Shown here: in pieces, positions 26,095-35,766 of the stretch | Position numbering within the stretch: position 1 is the first letter of the stretch | How the letters are laid out: every line of letters starts with the position of its first letter | From: Candidatus Deferrimicrobiaceae bacterium | GTDB taxonomy: Bacteria; Desulfobacterota; Deferrimicrobia; Deferrimicrobiales; Deferrimicrobiaceae | Assembly: GCA_036504035.1 (NCBI GenBank) | Contig: DASXVV010000006.1 | Coordinates: forward strand, 1-64,000 | Direction: 5' to 3' | Length of the DNA stretch: 64,000 bases | The notes under the pieces: model-generated | Seen by the model: only the letters and a program-made list of their open reading frames with translations | What the model was told of the DNA's origin: nothing | Database searches by the model: none | Program-made: the position numbers and the translations under genes

Positions 26095-29000
26095 GGCGCC
26101 ACCGGATCGGTTTCCGCAATCTCGCTCGCCGCGCTCCGTCCCGTGACGCGCCGCGCCAGCCGATCGAACGCCAGGTAGATGACCGGCGTCGTGTAGAGCG
26201 TGAGGAGTTGGCTGAGAATCAGCCCGCCCACGATCGCGATCCCCATCGGCCGGCGAAGCTCGGAACCCACGCCCGACCCCGCCGCCATCGGCAGCGCGCC
26301 CAGGAGCGCCGCCATCGTCGTCATCATGATCGGCCGGAAGCGCAGGAGGCACGCCTGGTAGATCGCCTCGTCGGGGGGCTTCCCCTCCTTGCGCTCGGCC
26401 TCGAGCGCGAAGTCGATCATCATGATCGCGTTTTTCTTGACGATGCCGATCAGCAGGATGAGGCCGATCAGCGCGATGACCGTGAACTCGATCCGGAACA
26501 GGAGCAGCGCCAGGATGGCGCCGACGCCGGCCGACGGAAGGGTGGACAGGATCGTGACCGGGTGGATATAGCTTTCGTAAAGGACGCCCAGGACGATGTA
26601 GACGGTGACCAGCGCCGCGAGGATCAGGATCGGCTCGTTGGCCAACGAATCGTGGAACGCCGCAGCGGTCCCCTGGAAACCGCCCCGGATGCTGGCCGGA
26701 ATGCCCAGCCCCGCCGTCGCCGCCGTGACCGCCTTCGACGCCGCGCCCAGCGACTCCCCCGGCGCCAGGTTGAACGAAAGCGTCGTCACGGGGAACTGGC
26801 CCTGCCGGCTCACCACGAGCGTGCCGGTCGTCTCCTCGATTCGCGCGATTGCGGAAAGCGGCACCTGCCCGCCGCCCGCGCTGCGGACCCGGATCGCGTC
26901 GAGCCCCGCCGGGCCGCGGCTGAAGTCGGGCTTGACCGCCAGGACGACCCGGTACTGGTTGAGCTGCGTGAAGATCGTCGAGACCTGCCGCTGGCCGAAC
27001 GCGTCGTAGAGCGCGTCATCGATCATCTGCGGGGTGATGCCCAGCCGGGACGCCGTCGCGCGGTCGATGACCAGCGACGCGCGAAGCCCCTGGTCCTGGA
27101 TGTCGGCGCTGACGTCGCGCAGTTCCGGCAGGGCGCGCAGACGTTCGACCAGGCGCGGCGTCCAGATGGCCAGCTCCTTCATGTCGGGGTCCTCGAGCGT
27201 GTACTGGTACTGGGTCCGGCTCACCCGGTCCTCGACGGAGAGGTCCTGCACCGGCTGGAGGTAAAGCATGATCCCGCCGAGCTTCACCAGCGCGGGCTGG
27301 AGCCGCCGGATGACGCCGGTCGCGTCCGCGTCGCGCTTGTCGAGCGGCTTGAGGTTGATGAGTACCCGTCCGCTGTTCAGCGTCGCGTTCGTGCCGTCGA
27401 CTCCGATGAACGACGACAGGCTCTCGACCGCCGGATCGGCGAGGATCACCCCGGCCAGCGCCTGCTGCCGACGGGCCATTTCCGTGAACGAGATGCTCTG
27501 GGGCGCCTCGGAGACGCCCAGGATGACACCCGTGTCCTGCACGGGGAAGAAGCCCTTCGGAACGAAGACATAAAGTGCGATGGTCAGGACGAGCGTCCCC
27601 GCCGCCACGAGCAGCGTCAGCCCCTGGTGCCGGAGCACCACCCGGAGCGTTCTGCCGTATCCGGCGACGACCCGGTCGTAAAACTTGAACTTGGAGACGG
27701 CCTCAGCATCTTTCGGGGGATGGTGCCTGAGCAGCTTCGCGCACATCATCGGCGTCAGCGTCAGCGAGACGACTGCCGAGATGAGGATGGTCACGCCCAG
27801 CGTCACGGCGAATTCGCGGAACAGCCGGCCGACGACGTCGCCCATGAACAGCAGCGGGATGAGCACCGCGATGAGCGAGACCGTCAGCGACAGGATCGTG
27901 AAACCGATCTGCGCGGAGCCCTTGAGCGCCGCCTGGAGTGGCGTTTCCCCTTCCTCGATATAGCGCGAGATGTTTTCGATCATGACGATCGCGTCGTCGA
28001 CCACGAACCCGGTCGAGATCGTCAGCGCCATCAGCGACAGGTTGTTGAGGCTGTAGCCGAGCAGGTACATCACGCCGAAGGTGCCGATGAGCGACAGCGG
28101 CACGGCGATGCTGGGGATGACCGTCGCCGGCAGGTTGCGCAGGAAGAGGAACATGACGAGGACGACCAGGAAGACCGCCAGCATCAGTTCTAGCTGGACG
28201 TCGTGGACGGAGGCCCGGATGGTCGTGGTCCGGTCGGTAAGCAGCGACACCTCGATGGACGCGGGCAGGGAGTTCTTGAGCTGCGGAAGCAGCGCCTTGA
28301 CGCGATCGACCACCGCGATGACATTGGCGCCCGGCTGACGCTGGATGTTGACGATCACCGCGGGCGTCTCGTTCATCCACGCCGCCTGGTTGACGTTCTC
28401 GGCGTCGTCGACCACGTCGGCGACGTCGGTCAGGCGGATCGGCGCGCCGTTCCGGTAGGCGATGATCAGCGGCCGGTATTCGCGGCTGGACAGCAGCTGG
28501 TCGTTGGCGCCGATGATGGCCGACTGCCGCGGCCCGTCGAACCCCCCCTTGGCCTGGTTGACGTTGGCGGTGCCGATCGACGCCCGAAGATCCTCGAGCG
28601 TCAGGCCGTATGAGGCCAGGGCGGTCGGATTGACGTGGATCCGGACGGCCGGACGCTGCCCGCCGCTGATGCGGACGAGCCCCACGCCGGGGAGCTGCGA
28701 GATCTTCTGGGCAAAGCGGGTGTCGGCGAGGTCCTCGACCTGCGGCAGCGTCAGCGTCTTCGAGGAGAGCGCCATCGTCAGGATGGGGGCGTCGGCCGGA
28801 TTCACCTTGCTGTAGACCGGCGGGTTGGGCAAGTCGCGCGGCAGGAAGTTGAAGCCCGCGTTGATCGCGGCCTGAACCTGCTGCTCGGCGACGTCGAGGT
28901 CGAGGTCGAGGCTGAACTGGAGCGTGATGACCGAGCATCCGCTGGAGCTGTTCGACGTCATCTGCTTGAGCCCCGGCATCTGGCCGAACTGCCGCTCGAG

Positions 29001-29198
29001 CGGCGCGGTGACGGAGGACGCCATGACGTCGGGACTTGCGCCGGGATAGAAGGTGGTCACCTGGATGGTGGGGTAGTCGACCTGAGGCAGCGCCGACACC
29101 GGCAGCAGTCGGTAGGCCACCCCCCCGGCCAGGAGGATCGCCGCCATCAGCAACGTGGTGGCGACCGGCCGGACGATAAACGGGCGGGAAAGGTTCAT
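26091..29198 (-). CDS. RND multidrug efflux permease, MdtB-like
   Basis: 1035 residues. Starts [20 protein letters not shown]; the periplasmic pore entry [20 protein letters not shown], the relay segment [19 protein letters not shown] and [21 protein letters not shown] are family hallmarks. It is a paralogue of the next permease, the usual two-permease arrangement of MdtABC. Its start overlaps the fusion-protein stop by 4 bases. HAE (drug) type rather than HME (metal) type is suggested by the DD pair in the fourth helix, although the adjacent CnrX-like sensor resembles those of metal pumps. Confidence 0.9.
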   Translation of the reverse strand: MNLSRPFIVRPVATTLLMAAILLAGGVAYRLLPVSALPQVDYPTIQVTTFYPGASPDVMASSVTAPLERQFGQMPGLKQMTSNSSSGCSVITLQFSLDLDLDVAEQQVQAAINAGFNFLPRDLPNPPVYSKVNPADAPILTMALSSKTLTLPQVEDLADTRFAQKISQLPGVGLVRISGGQRPAVRIHVNPTALASYGLTLEDLRASIGTANVNQAKGGFDGPRQSAIIGANDQLLSSREYRPLIIAYRNGAPIRLTDVADVVDDAENVNQAAWMNETPAVIVNIQRQPGANVIAVVDRVKALLPQLKNSLPASIEVSLLTDRTTTIRASVHDVQLELMLAVFLVVLVMFLFLRNLPATVIPSIAVPLSLIGTFGVMYLLGYSLNNLSLMALTISTGFVVDDAIVMIENISRYIEEGETPLQAALKGSAQIGFTILSLTVSLIAVLIPLLFMGDVVGRLFREFAVTLGVTILISAVVSLTLTPMMCAKLLRHHPPKDAEAVSKFKFYDRVVAGYGRTLRVVLRHQGLTLLVAAGTLVLTIALYVFVPKGFFPVQDTGVILGVSEAPQSISFTEMARRQQALAGVILADPAVESLSSFIGVDGTNATLNSGRVLINLKPLDKRDADATGVIRRLQPALVKLGGIMLYLQPVQDLSVEDRVSRTQYQYTLEDPDMKELAIWTPRLVERLRALPELRDVSADIQDQGLRASLVIDRATASRLGITPQMIDDALYDAFGQRQVSTIFTQLNQYRVVLAVKPDFSRGPAGLDAIRVRSAGGGQVPLSAIARIEETTGTLVVSRQGQFPVTTLSFNLAPGESLGAASKAVTAATAGLGIPASIRGGFQGTAAAFHDSLANEPILILAALVTVYIVLGVLYESYIHPVTILSTLPSAGVGAILALLLFRIEFTVIALIGLILLIGIVKKNAIMMIDFALEAERKEGKPPDEAIYQACLLRFRPIMMTTMAALLGALPMAAGSGVGSELRRPMGIAIVGGLILSQLLTLYTTPVIYLAFDRLARRVTGRSAASEIAETDPVAP

Positions 29199-30493
29199 CG
29201 GCGTCCCTTTTTCGCGCCGCGCTCCTTCGCCGTTCCTCCCCCCGCGCCGAGGATGTCGACCTTGGCGCCGTCCCGGAGCCTGTCGGCCCCGTCGACGACG
29301 ACGCTCTCGCCGACCGCAAGCCCGGACGCGACGGAAGTGTCGTCCTCTTGCGACGGTCCGGGGACCACCGGCCTGGACGTGACGGTATTGTCCTGCTTCA
29401 CCACATAGACGAAGGCGCCTTGGGGGTTGCGCAGGATCGCCGCGGACGGGACCACGACGGTTCCCTTGCGGACCTCGAGGAGAAGGCGGGCGTTGACGAA
29501 CTGGTTGGGAAACAGCGCATTGCCCTGGTTCCCGAAGATCGCCTGGAGCTTGACGGTGCCGGTCGCCGGGTCGATCTGGTTGTCGATCATCTGGAGATAG
29601 CCGGTGGCCAGCAACTTCTTCCCCTCGCGGTCGTACGCCTCGACCTGCAGACGGCGGCCCCCTTTCATCCGGGGCAACAGCTGCGGAAGGGCGTCCTCGG
29701 GGATCGAGAAGATCACCTTGATCGGCTGGAGCTGGGTGATGACGACCAGCCCCCCGGGATCGCCGGCGTGGACGATGTTCCCCGCGTCCACGAGACGCAA
29801 TCCGAGCCGCCCGGGAATCGGGGCGGCGATCCGGGAATAGGACAGCTGGAGCTTCGCGTTGTCGACGACCCCCTGGTCGGACTTGACGACGCCTTCGTAC
29901 TGGCGCACCAGCGCCTCCTGCGTCTCGGGCTGCTGCCGGGCGATCGAATCCTGCTTGAGGAGGAGGCGATACCGGTCGAGGTCGAGCCGGGCGTTCTGGA
30001 GGAGTGCCTGGTCGCGGGCCAGTGCGCCCTCGGCCTGCGCGAGCTGCGCCTCGAAGGGCCGCGGATCGATCCGCGCCAGGAGCGTCCCCGGGGAAACGAC
30101 CTGGCCCTCCCGGAATAGCACCTCCAGCAGTTGCCCGTCGACCCGGCTCCGGACGGTGACCGTGTTGACCGGGACGACCGCCCCCAGGCCGTTTAAATAG
30201 ACCCCGACGTCGCCCTTTCGCGCGGCCGCCACGCTGACGGGGGCGCTCCGGGCAGCCGGGGCGGCGCCCGATTTCGGCAAGGCGGCTTTCCCCCGGTCGC
30301 TGCAGGTCAGGAAGATCGCGCCGGCTGCAACGACCACAGCGATCGCCGCAGCCGCGGTCAAAAGCCGCTTGCGGGCCAAGGGCGACGGGGATGCGGGGGA
30401 CGTGCCGGAAGTTTGCGCAGCGTGGAACCCGGGCGAGGTCGGCGCCGGAACGGTCTCGCGGGATGGCTTTCGGGACTTTTTCTTCCGTTGCAT
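29195..30493 (-). CDS. RND efflux periplasmic adaptor (membrane fusion protein), MdtA-like
   Basis: 432 residues. A basic N-terminal stretch and one membrane helix ([21 protein letters not shown]) precede the HlyD/RND adaptor domains: lipoyl half-motifs ([20 protein letters not shown] and [20 protein letters not shown]), an alpha-hairpin, then beta-barrel and membrane-proximal domain ([20 protein letters not shown]). Role: couples the permeases to the outer-membrane duct. ATG 30493 has AGGAA about 4 bases and GGAGG about 11 bases upstream; TTG 30511 is a possible alternative. First gene of a run of seven tightly spaced minus-strand genes ending at the CnrX-like sensor. Confidence 0.88.
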   Translation of the reverse strand: MQRKKKSRKPSRETVPAPTSPGFHAAQTSGTSPASPSPLARKRLLTAAAAIAVVVAAGAIFLTCSDRGKAALPKSGAAPAARSAPVSVAAARKGDVGVYLNGLGAVVPVNTVTVRSRVDGQLLEVLFREGQVVSPGTLLARIDPRPFEAQLAQAEGALARDQALLQNARLDLDRYRLLLKQDSIARQQPETQEALVRQYEGVVKSDQGVVDNAKLQLSYSRIAAPIPGRLGLRLVDAGNIVHAGDPGGLVVITQLQPIKVIFSIPEDALPQLLPRMKGGRRLQVEAYDREGKKLLATGYLQMIDNQIDPATGTVKLQAIFGNQGNALFPNQFVNARLLLEVRKGTVVVPSAAILRNPQGAFVYVVKQDNTVTSRPVVPGPSQEDDTSVASGLAVGESVVVDGADRLRDGAKVDILGAGGGTAKERGAKKGRR

Positions 30494-30519
30494 GGGGTTC
30501 CTGGCCTCCAAAGGGACGA

Positions 30520-30547
30520 GCCCGCCTCCTCCGGGAAGGAAGCGGGC
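30520..30547 (-). other. hairpin in the leader of the RND pump operon
   Basis: Six-base arms GCCCGC (30520-30525) and GCGGGC (30542-30547) enclose a purine-rich loop on the minus strand. It lies just after the predicted transcription start and before the adaptor gene. It could be a 5' stabilising element; no riboswitch class was recognised. Confidence 0.3.
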
Positions 30548-30549
30548 GA

Positions 30550-30576
30550 CCTGATATTTTGGCGACGAAGGGTTCC
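30550..30576 (-). promoter_or_regulatory. candidate ECF sigma-factor promoter for the RND pump operon
   Basis: On the minus strand: GGAACCC (30576-30570), 15-base spacer, TCAGG (30554-30550). This matches the general ECF pattern GGAAC..N15-16..TCnnA reasonably well and lies about 57 bases before the adaptor gene start. The sigma factor at 20875-21456, at the end of this same operon, is the obvious candidate user; this would be an autoregulatory loop. Confidence 0.5.
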
Positions 30577-30690
30577 GTCTCTTGAGTAGGTGCCTCCCGA
30601 GAGCAAAAGGTTACCGCCCTCCCCTGAAATAAACGGGGGGCACGGGAGATTTCTCTCCGGCAAGCCGATGGAAGATGCCGAGGAGGGGGA

Positions 30691-31431
30691 TCAGGGAGAT
30701 CGCCGCTTCGGCGCTTCCGGGGGCGCCCAGCGGATGACCGAACGGTCGAAGTCGATCTTGTAGTCGCGCCTTCCGAGAAAGTCCATGCCCAGCAGCCCGT
30801 CTTCCCCGGAATCGCGCCCCGTGCGGTTCATGACGATCGCCTCCACGTCGGCGGCGACCCAGGGGCCGACCTTGATCGTATCGAGCCGGACCAGGAGGGT
30901 CGCCACCCGGTGGCCGCCCGCCAGCTCGCTGACCACCCTTTCGGCGCGGTCCAGGTCGAGTTCGCCGACCGACTGGCGATACAGCAGCGTGTTTGTCGAA
31001 CCGGTATCCAGGACGAGCTGCACCGTGAGCGTCCTCCCCCCGTACCCGATCTCGACCGGGACCAGCACCTGGTTTCCCCGGATGGTCACGGGCGTCTCGA
31101 GCGATCGTTCCATGGCTTCGCGCGCCTTCCGCGCTTCTTCCGCAGTGCGCTGCGACGCCTGTTCGGCATCCTCGCGCATTCGCCTGGCCTTGAGCTCCGC
31201 CTTCTCGCCGGGCGGGAGAAGATCTTCCGGTTCGGCGTGTCGGGTGGCCTTGGTCCGGTACTCGGGGGGGACGAGCGACTCGTCGTCGACGAAATGGATC
31301 GTGCCGTTCCGGTCGACGTATTTGAAGTAACCGGACCAGGCGGGAGGGGGCGGGCAAGCGCAACACAGCAGGAGCAGGACCGCCGCAGCGGCCGGGACGC
31401 CCGTCGGCCCTTTGTGGAAAAGGGAGCCTAT
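30691..31431 (-). CDS. DUF4124 plus retropepsin-like aspartyl protease, secreted; unusual start
   Basis: About 246 residues if begun at ATA 31431. The frame shows a signal peptide with a run of Leu/Cys (VLLLLCCAC), then DUF4124 ([18 protein letters not shown]), a charged coiled-coil stretch ([20 protein letters not shown]), and a retropepsin-like domain with the catalytic motif LVLDTGST (Asp142) and [17 protein letters not shown]. No ATG, GTG or TTG exists in frame between a stop at 31579-31581 and ATG 31179, which would delete the signal peptide and DUF4124. ATA 31431 overlaps the upstream stop TAG and is preceded by GAGG at good spacing. Function: periplasmic proteolysis is inferred; substrate unknown. 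Confidence 0.7.
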   Translation of the reverse strand: MGSLFHKGPTGVPAAAAVLLLLCCACPPPPAWSGYFKYVDRNGTIHFVDDESLVPPEYRTKATRHAEPEDLLPPGEKAELKARRMREDAEQASQRTAEEARKAREAMERSLETPVTIRGNQVLVPVEIGYGGRTLTVQLVLDTGSTNTLLYRQSVGELDLDRAERVVSELAGGHRVATLLVRLDTIKVGPWVAADVEAIVMNRTGRDSGEDGLLGMDFLGRRDYKIDFDRSVIRWAPPEAPKRRSP

Positions 31432-31871
31432 CTGGAGATCCTCATCTCCGACTGCGCGATCGTCTTCGTCCGTTTCGATCCTGAGGCGGACTCGATCTCG
31501 AGCTCGACCTCGACCCCGAACTTCGACGGGTCGTACCCGGACTCGTCCGACACGGTGATCTCGGGAAGCATCGAGGAATTAAAGATGGCGTATTCCCGGT
31601 TGGGGCTGGAGCAGGACATCTCGTCTTCCACCCCGGGGAAGCCGCCGGCCTCGCATTCCCAGGTCCGGGGCCGGAACACGCTGACGACGGAGCCGCCCTT
31701 GACTCTGACCTTCACCACGGTGATCCCGTCGTTGGGCGCCATCGAAAAGGCGGGGAGGCGGAGGAGCATCCGCTTCCCCCCCGCCTTCCCGCCGGCGACC
31801 GCCCCCGAGGCGCAGGCAACCAGGACCGCAATCAAGATGACCGACAGCTTCCCGGCGCCTGCGAGGGACAT
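31428..31871 (-). CDS. secreted hypothetical protein
   Basis: 147 residues, ATG 31871 after AGGAGG. The signal peptide (LSVILIAVLVACASGAVAG) is followed by a small beta-rich domain with two cysteines (WECEAGGF, MSCSSP) and a C-terminal acidic strand region (VEVELEIES). No family recognised. It lies 10 bases after the FadL-like gene and overlaps the start of the aspartyl-protease frame, so the three probably share a transcript. Confidence 0.7.
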   Translation of the reverse strand: MSLAGAGKLSVILIAVLVACASGAVAGGKAGGKRMLLRLPAFSMAPNDGITVVKVRVKGGSVVSVFRPRTWECEAGGFPGVEDEMSCSSPNREYAIFNSSMLPEITVSDESGYDPSKFGVEVELEIESASGSKRTKTIAQSEMRISR

Positions 31872-31881
31872 CTTGCGCCTC

Positions 31882-33165
31882 CTAGAACCTGTAGCCGAGG
31901 TCGAGCGACACGAGGTGGGCGGTGCCCTTCCACATGCCGTTCATGCCGATCGGGTTCCCGTTCTCCTCGAGCCGGACATTGTTCAAGGTGCGGTTCTTCT
32001 TCTGCAGGTAGAAGTAGGAGGCATCGAGCGTGAGCGGGCCGATCTTGTAGCCGGCGCCGACCATGTAGTTGAGGCGGTTGGCGTCGGGCAGCTCGGCCCC
32101 TGTCGTCTCGAAGGGAGCGGGGGTCGGGTCGTAGGCGAAGCCCAGCCGAAGCGCGAGCGGGTCGGTCACCTTGTATTCGGTCCCGACGCGGACGGCGCAG
32201 ACGTCGTTCCACTGCTTGTTGCGCCCCGTGGGAGTCGAGCTCAGCTGCGGGACGGTACGGTTGACGACGTTGAGCTCCCGATACGCGCTCCAGAAGGTCC
32301 AGTCGAGGTCGGCCTCGACAGTCAACCGGTCGACCGGCCGGATCGCGATGCCGAGGGCGGCCGTGGCCGGCATCGAGATGACGGCGTCGGCCTTCGAACT
32401 GACGGGAAACGGGGTCAGGTTCTGCGACAGCGTCAGATCGGCATCCTTGGCCTTGAGATCGAACGGCGACCGGTAGCTGAAGCCCGCCTGCCAATACGGG
32501 GACGGCGTCAAGAGGATGCCGGCGTTGTAGCCCCACGCATCGCCGTCGCCCTTGAGCTTGGAGTAGGCCAGGTTGGTCCCCGTCCCGCCCACGGCGAACT
32601 TCTCGAGGTTCGCCCAGCCCATCATGTAATCGATGCCGACGCCGACCGACAGGGCGTCGCCGATCTTGAACGCGACCGTGGGATTGATGACGACCGTCTT
32701 CAGGTCGATCCGGGTGGCCTGATTGCGGAAGAAGCTCGTGCCCTTGTCCTTGTATTCCTGGCCGAGGCCGAACGGCGTGAAGACACCGATGCCCCAGGCG
32801 ACGGCGCTCCCCTTGGTCTTGTGCGTGGCATAGGCATTCGGGATGAAGAAGTCGAGCGTCTTCTGGGTCTCGGTGATCCCCGCACCGCCCGACAGCGGGG
32901 TCGTGCCGGCGAACTTTCCGCCGTTCTCCCGGACGGCGGTCACGCCCGCCATCGCGTTGTTGCCCTCGAGCTGGGTGATGCCCGCCGGATTGTAGTAGAT
33001 CGCGGAGGGATCGTCGGCCTGCGCCGTGAAGGCGAAGCCCATGCCCATCGCCTTGGCGCCCGCCTCGGGAAGCCGGAAGCCCGCGGCCATGGTCCCCGTC
33101 GCGGCGACCGAGGTCGTTAGCATTGCAGCCGCGATCGCGGCCAGCGTCGAATTCTTTTTCATCAT
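31882..33165 (-). CDS. FadL/OmpP1-type outer-membrane transporter
   Basis: 427 residues. The signal peptide is followed by the family start GFRLPEAGAKAMGMGFAFTA and DDPSAIYYNPAGITQLEG, which is the FadL/TodX N-terminal hatch region. The rest is a series of amphipathic strands ending in an aromatic residue (LVSLDLGYRF), as expected for a beta-barrel. Role: uptake of hydrophobic compounds across the outer membrane. ATG 33165 overlaps the GH57 stop (ATGA); ATG 33162 is 6 bases from an AAGGAGG and is equally possible. Confidence 0.88.
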   Translation of the reverse strand: MMKKNSTLAAIAAAMLTTSVAATGTMAAGFRLPEAGAKAMGMGFAFTAQADDPSAIYYNPAGITQLEGNNAMAGVTAVRENGGKFAGTTPLSGGAGITETQKTLDFFIPNAYATHKTKGSAVAWGIGVFTPFGLGQEYKDKGTSFFRNQATRIDLKTVVINPTVAFKIGDALSVGVGIDYMMGWANLEKFAVGGTGTNLAYSKLKGDGDAWGYNAGILLTPSPYWQAGFSYRSPFDLKAKDADLTLSQNLTPFPVSSKADAVISMPATAALGIAIRPVDRLTVEADLDWTFWSAYRELNVVNRTVPQLSSTPTGRNKQWNDVCAVRVGTEYKVTDPLALRLGFAYDPTPAPFETTGAELPDANRLNYMVGAGYKIGPLTLDASYFYLQKKNRTLNNVRLEENGNPIGMNGMWKGTAHLVSLDLGYRF

Positions 33166-35306
33166 CCCCCTCCTTGGATAAATGAGGCGACGTCCCACGT
33201 CACCGAGAACTGTGCGCTTTCCCCCGGGTGCAGGTGGATCGGGAAGAGAAGCCGCAGGCAAACCCCCTGGTGGATCTTTTCGGCGCCCGCCTCGGACAGC
33301 GAGGCCGTCTCGACGGGGTAGCGAACCAGCGTGAACGGGCGATCGGATTGCGCGCCCACCGAGATCTTCCGCCAGACGTCGAAGATCCGGAAGCCGTTCG
33401 ATTCGGGAGCGACCTCGCGGCCGGAAAGCGATACGTCGCCGTCGCCGCCTCCCGCGATCCAGCGGTCGTAGCCGCCCGACAGGAAGTTGAGGTTCCATTC
33501 GGTGGCGAAGGTTCCGGCCGACCGGCTCTTGCCGTGGTTGACAAGCCGGTAGCGAACGATGAACCGTTCGGCGCCGGCGGCGGCCTCGACCGACTTCTCG
33601 ACCGTCAACGATGCCTGGTCGCAGCACATCGGGACGTCCTGCGACACGAGGATCGTCCCGTCGTGCTCGGCCACGGCGATACCCGCCTCGCAGCCGGCGG
33701 TCGTGCAGAGCGGCGCCGCCCCGGCCAGGATCTCGGCCGGCGTCACACCCTCGCCGAAGAACGTCTCGCGCAGCGAGGCCCGCTGGCAGGGGTCGGTCTC
33801 GAGCGCATCGAGCACGCTGGGATCCTTGAGGACCAGGACGTCGTGGATGCTGGTCGATCCGTCGAAATGCCCCCCCGCCTGCCGGAACCGGGCGTGGTAC
33901 GCCTCCTCCCGGCGGGTGAGGACGTGCCCGAGCGCGATCCCGCGCCGGGGAAGGGAGATTTCGGTGATCGACCCGCCGTCGTGCGAGTGGAACAGCAGCG
34001 TCAGTTCCGGCGTCTTCAGCAGCAGTTCGGCGCCGTCGTCGGCATCGAGGTCGCCCCGGACCGCCTGCGTCCAGCCCCCCTCGCCGGAAAGGAGCCGGTC
34101 GGCCGCGCTCTCGGCGCGCAGCAGGTGCGTCCAGGCCGCCTCCCGGAGATGGTTGAGGTAGATGCCGCCGAAGACGCCGTGCCAGTAGACGTCGTTGCTC
34201 TGGGAGCAATAGAGGTCGTTGCGCATCGCCGCAGCGGCGGCCTCCCCGGCCCCCGCGCATGCCGCCTCGACCCGCGCGCTGACGCCCCACATCCGCTTGT
34301 GGAGCAGGTTGCTCTCCTCGTACTTGCGCAGGAAGTTGCGGAAGGTGCCGCCCTGGGCGAACGGCTTCAGCTCCGGGTGGTTCCCCTCGCGAAAGGACCG
34401 CAGCAGCTCGTCGAAGCGCGACGCCTGCTTCGGCGGAAGCGCCCATTCGCCCATCTCGACGTAGGAGCAGGTGGGCAGGTAGATGCGCCCGCGCACCGGC
34501 GCCTGGTCGACGTACTCGCCGAACGTCATCGTCGCCAGGCCGTCCTGCCGACGGGCCTCGATCCCTTCGAAGAAGCGCGACAGCCACCCTTCCTCGTAGA
34601 CGCTGTGGTGCGTCCCGGGCCACACGCCGAACTTCTCGCCGTCGTCGGCAAAGATCGCGGCGGGACACGGCACGTCGCGCGAAGTCATCCGGTCGACCGC
34701 GGCCAGCGACTCGTCGACGCTGCCGAACGGGATGAGATAGCGCAGCGCCTCGCTGCCCGGGAACACCTTGAGCGTGGCGCCGTCGGATTCGGTGAGCCAG
34801 ACGCCGTCGAGCTCCTCGGGCGAAAGCCCGGCGCGCAGGAAGTGGTAGTCGTCGAGCGGCAAATATTTCACGCCGGCGGCGGCGAGCGTGGGCACCAGCC
34901 CCGGTTCCCAGACGCGCTCGGCCAGCCAGATGCCGTCGGGACGCTTGCCGAACGTCCCCTCGAGGCGCGAAGCAAGCGCCTGAAGCTGCCCCTGCCGGTC
35001 GCGCTCGGGGAGCAGCGTCAGGATCGGCTCGTACATGCCGCCGCCGAGCAGCTCGACCTGCCCCGACGCGGCCATCGCGCGCAGCAGGTCGACGACGTCG
35101 GGCGCGTTCCGGATCAGCCAGTCGAGCAGGTAGCCGGTGTAGTGGAGCGTCGCCTTGACGCCGGGGTACCGGGACAGCGTCTGGAGGAACGGACGGTACG
35201 ACTTGTGCGTCGCCTCTTCAAGGACGGAATCGAAGTTGCCCACCGGCTGGTGGTTGTGGAAGCACAGGACGAGCGTGCGGCCGGATGAGCCGGAAGCTGC
35301 TGACAT
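33162..35306 (-). CDS. glycoside hydrolase family 57 protein (alpha-amylase / 4-alpha-glucanotransferase type)
   Basis: 714 residues. GH57 regions are clear: LCFHNHQPVGNFD (region 1), GGGMYEPIL (region 2), GIWLAERVWEPG with probable nucleophile Glu130, and FADDGEKFG with probable acid/base Asp221; the 91-residue spacing equals that of Thermococcus litoralis 4-alpha-glucanotransferase. The C-terminal half resembles the DUF1925/DUF1926 beta-sandwich regions of that group. Role: cytosolic alpha-glucan (glycogen or maltodextrin) remodelling. No signal peptide. Its ATG shares a base with the epimerase stop (TGATG). Confidence 0.9.
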   Translation of the reverse strand: MSAASGSSGRTLVLCFHNHQPVGNFDSVLEEATHKSYRPFLQTLSRYPGVKATLHYTGYLLDWLIRNAPDVVDLLRAMAASGQVELLGGGMYEPILTLLPERDRQGQLQALASRLEGTFGKRPDGIWLAERVWEPGLVPTLAAAGVKYLPLDDYHFLRAGLSPEELDGVWLTESDGATLKVFPGSEALRYLIPFGSVDESLAAVDRMTSRDVPCPAAIFADDGEKFGVWPGTHHSVYEEGWLSRFFEGIEARRQDGLATMTFGEYVDQAPVRGRIYLPTCSYVEMGEWALPPKQASRFDELLRSFREGNHPELKPFAQGGTFRNFLRKYEESNLLHKRMWGVSARVEAACAGAGEAAAAAMRNDLYCSQSNDVYWHGVFGGIYLNHLREAAWTHLLRAESAADRLLSGEGGWTQAVRGDLDADDGAELLLKTPELTLLFHSHDGGSITEISLPRRGIALGHVLTRREEAYHARFRQAGGHFDGSTSIHDVLVLKDPSVLDALETDPCQRASLRETFFGEGVTPAEILAGAAPLCTTAGCEAGIAVAEHDGTILVSQDVPMCCDQASLTVEKSVEAAAGAERFIVRYRLVNHGKSRSAGTFATEWNLNFLSGGYDRWIAGGGDGDVSLSGREVAPESNGFRIFDVWRKISVGAQSDRPFTLVRYPVETASLSEAGAEKIHQGVCLRLLFPIHLHPGESAQFSVTWDVASFIQGGG

Positions 35307-35719
35307 CAGTGGGAATCCTCGCCTTCCTGGGCGAATTCGGTGAGCACGCCGAAGGTCGATTTCGGATGGAGGAAGCCGATCTTCATGCCGTGCACGCCGT
35401 CGCGGGGCGTCTCGTCGATGAGGCGGGCGCCCTTGGCCTTCGCGTCGGCCAGCGCCTGCGCGGTGTCGGCGACGTCGAAGCAGAGGTGGTGGATCCCCTC
35501 GCCGTTCTTCTCGACGAACTTGCCGACCGGACCGTCGGGCGACGTGGACTCGATCACCTCGATCGTGCTTTCGCCGACGCGGAACACCGCCGCGCGGATC
35601 TTCTGCTCGGCGACTTCCTCGATGCCGACAAGCGCGAGCCCGAGAACATCCCGGTAATACGGGATCGCGGCGTCGAGGCTTTTCACCGCGACGCCGATAT
35701 GCGCAATCTTCCGGATCAT
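35306..35719 (-). CDS. mce: methylmalonyl-CoA epimerase
   Basis: 137 residues, ATG 35719 after GGAGG. Vicinal-oxygen-chelate fold: KIAHIGVAVKSLDAAIPYYRDVLG opens the first module with the metal-binding His, GIHHLCFDVAD opens the second, and GVLTEFAQ gives the C-terminal Glu ligand. Role: interconverts (R)- and (S)-methylmalonyl-CoA in propionate/succinate metabolism. No mutase or carboxyltransferase gene is adjacent. Short and typical in length for the family. Confidence 0.9.
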   Translation of the reverse strand: MIRKIAHIGVAVKSLDAAIPYYRDVLGLALVGIEEVAEQKIRAAVFRVGESTIEVIESTSPDGPVGKFVEKNGEGIHHLCFDVADTAQALADAKAKGARLIDETPRDGVHGMKIGFLHPKSTFGVLTEFAQEGEDSH

Positions 35720-35766
35720 GCGGCCTCCGTTCGATGAATCGCTAAGTTGCCGTTGCATAGTATCCG

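Noticed and set aside
26208-28193. 661-codon plus-strand frame opposite the MdtB-like permease
   Set aside because: Composition dominated by Arg, Asp and Gln, no domain, and it lies wholly inside a convincing RND gene on the other strand.
30494-30690. Riboswitch in the leader of the RND pump operon
   Set aside because: Only a small hairpin is seen; no conserved core of any class I know.
30611-31366. Alternative minus-strand frame starting at GTG 31366 over the aspartyl protease
   Set aside because: Low-complexity Arg/Pro/Gly translation; the overlapping frame contains DUF4124 and DTGST, which settle the correct frame.
30910-35288. Long plus-strand frames opposite the protease, FadL and GH57 genes
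   Set aside because: Third-position GC shadow frames; the minus strand carries recognisable protein families throughout.
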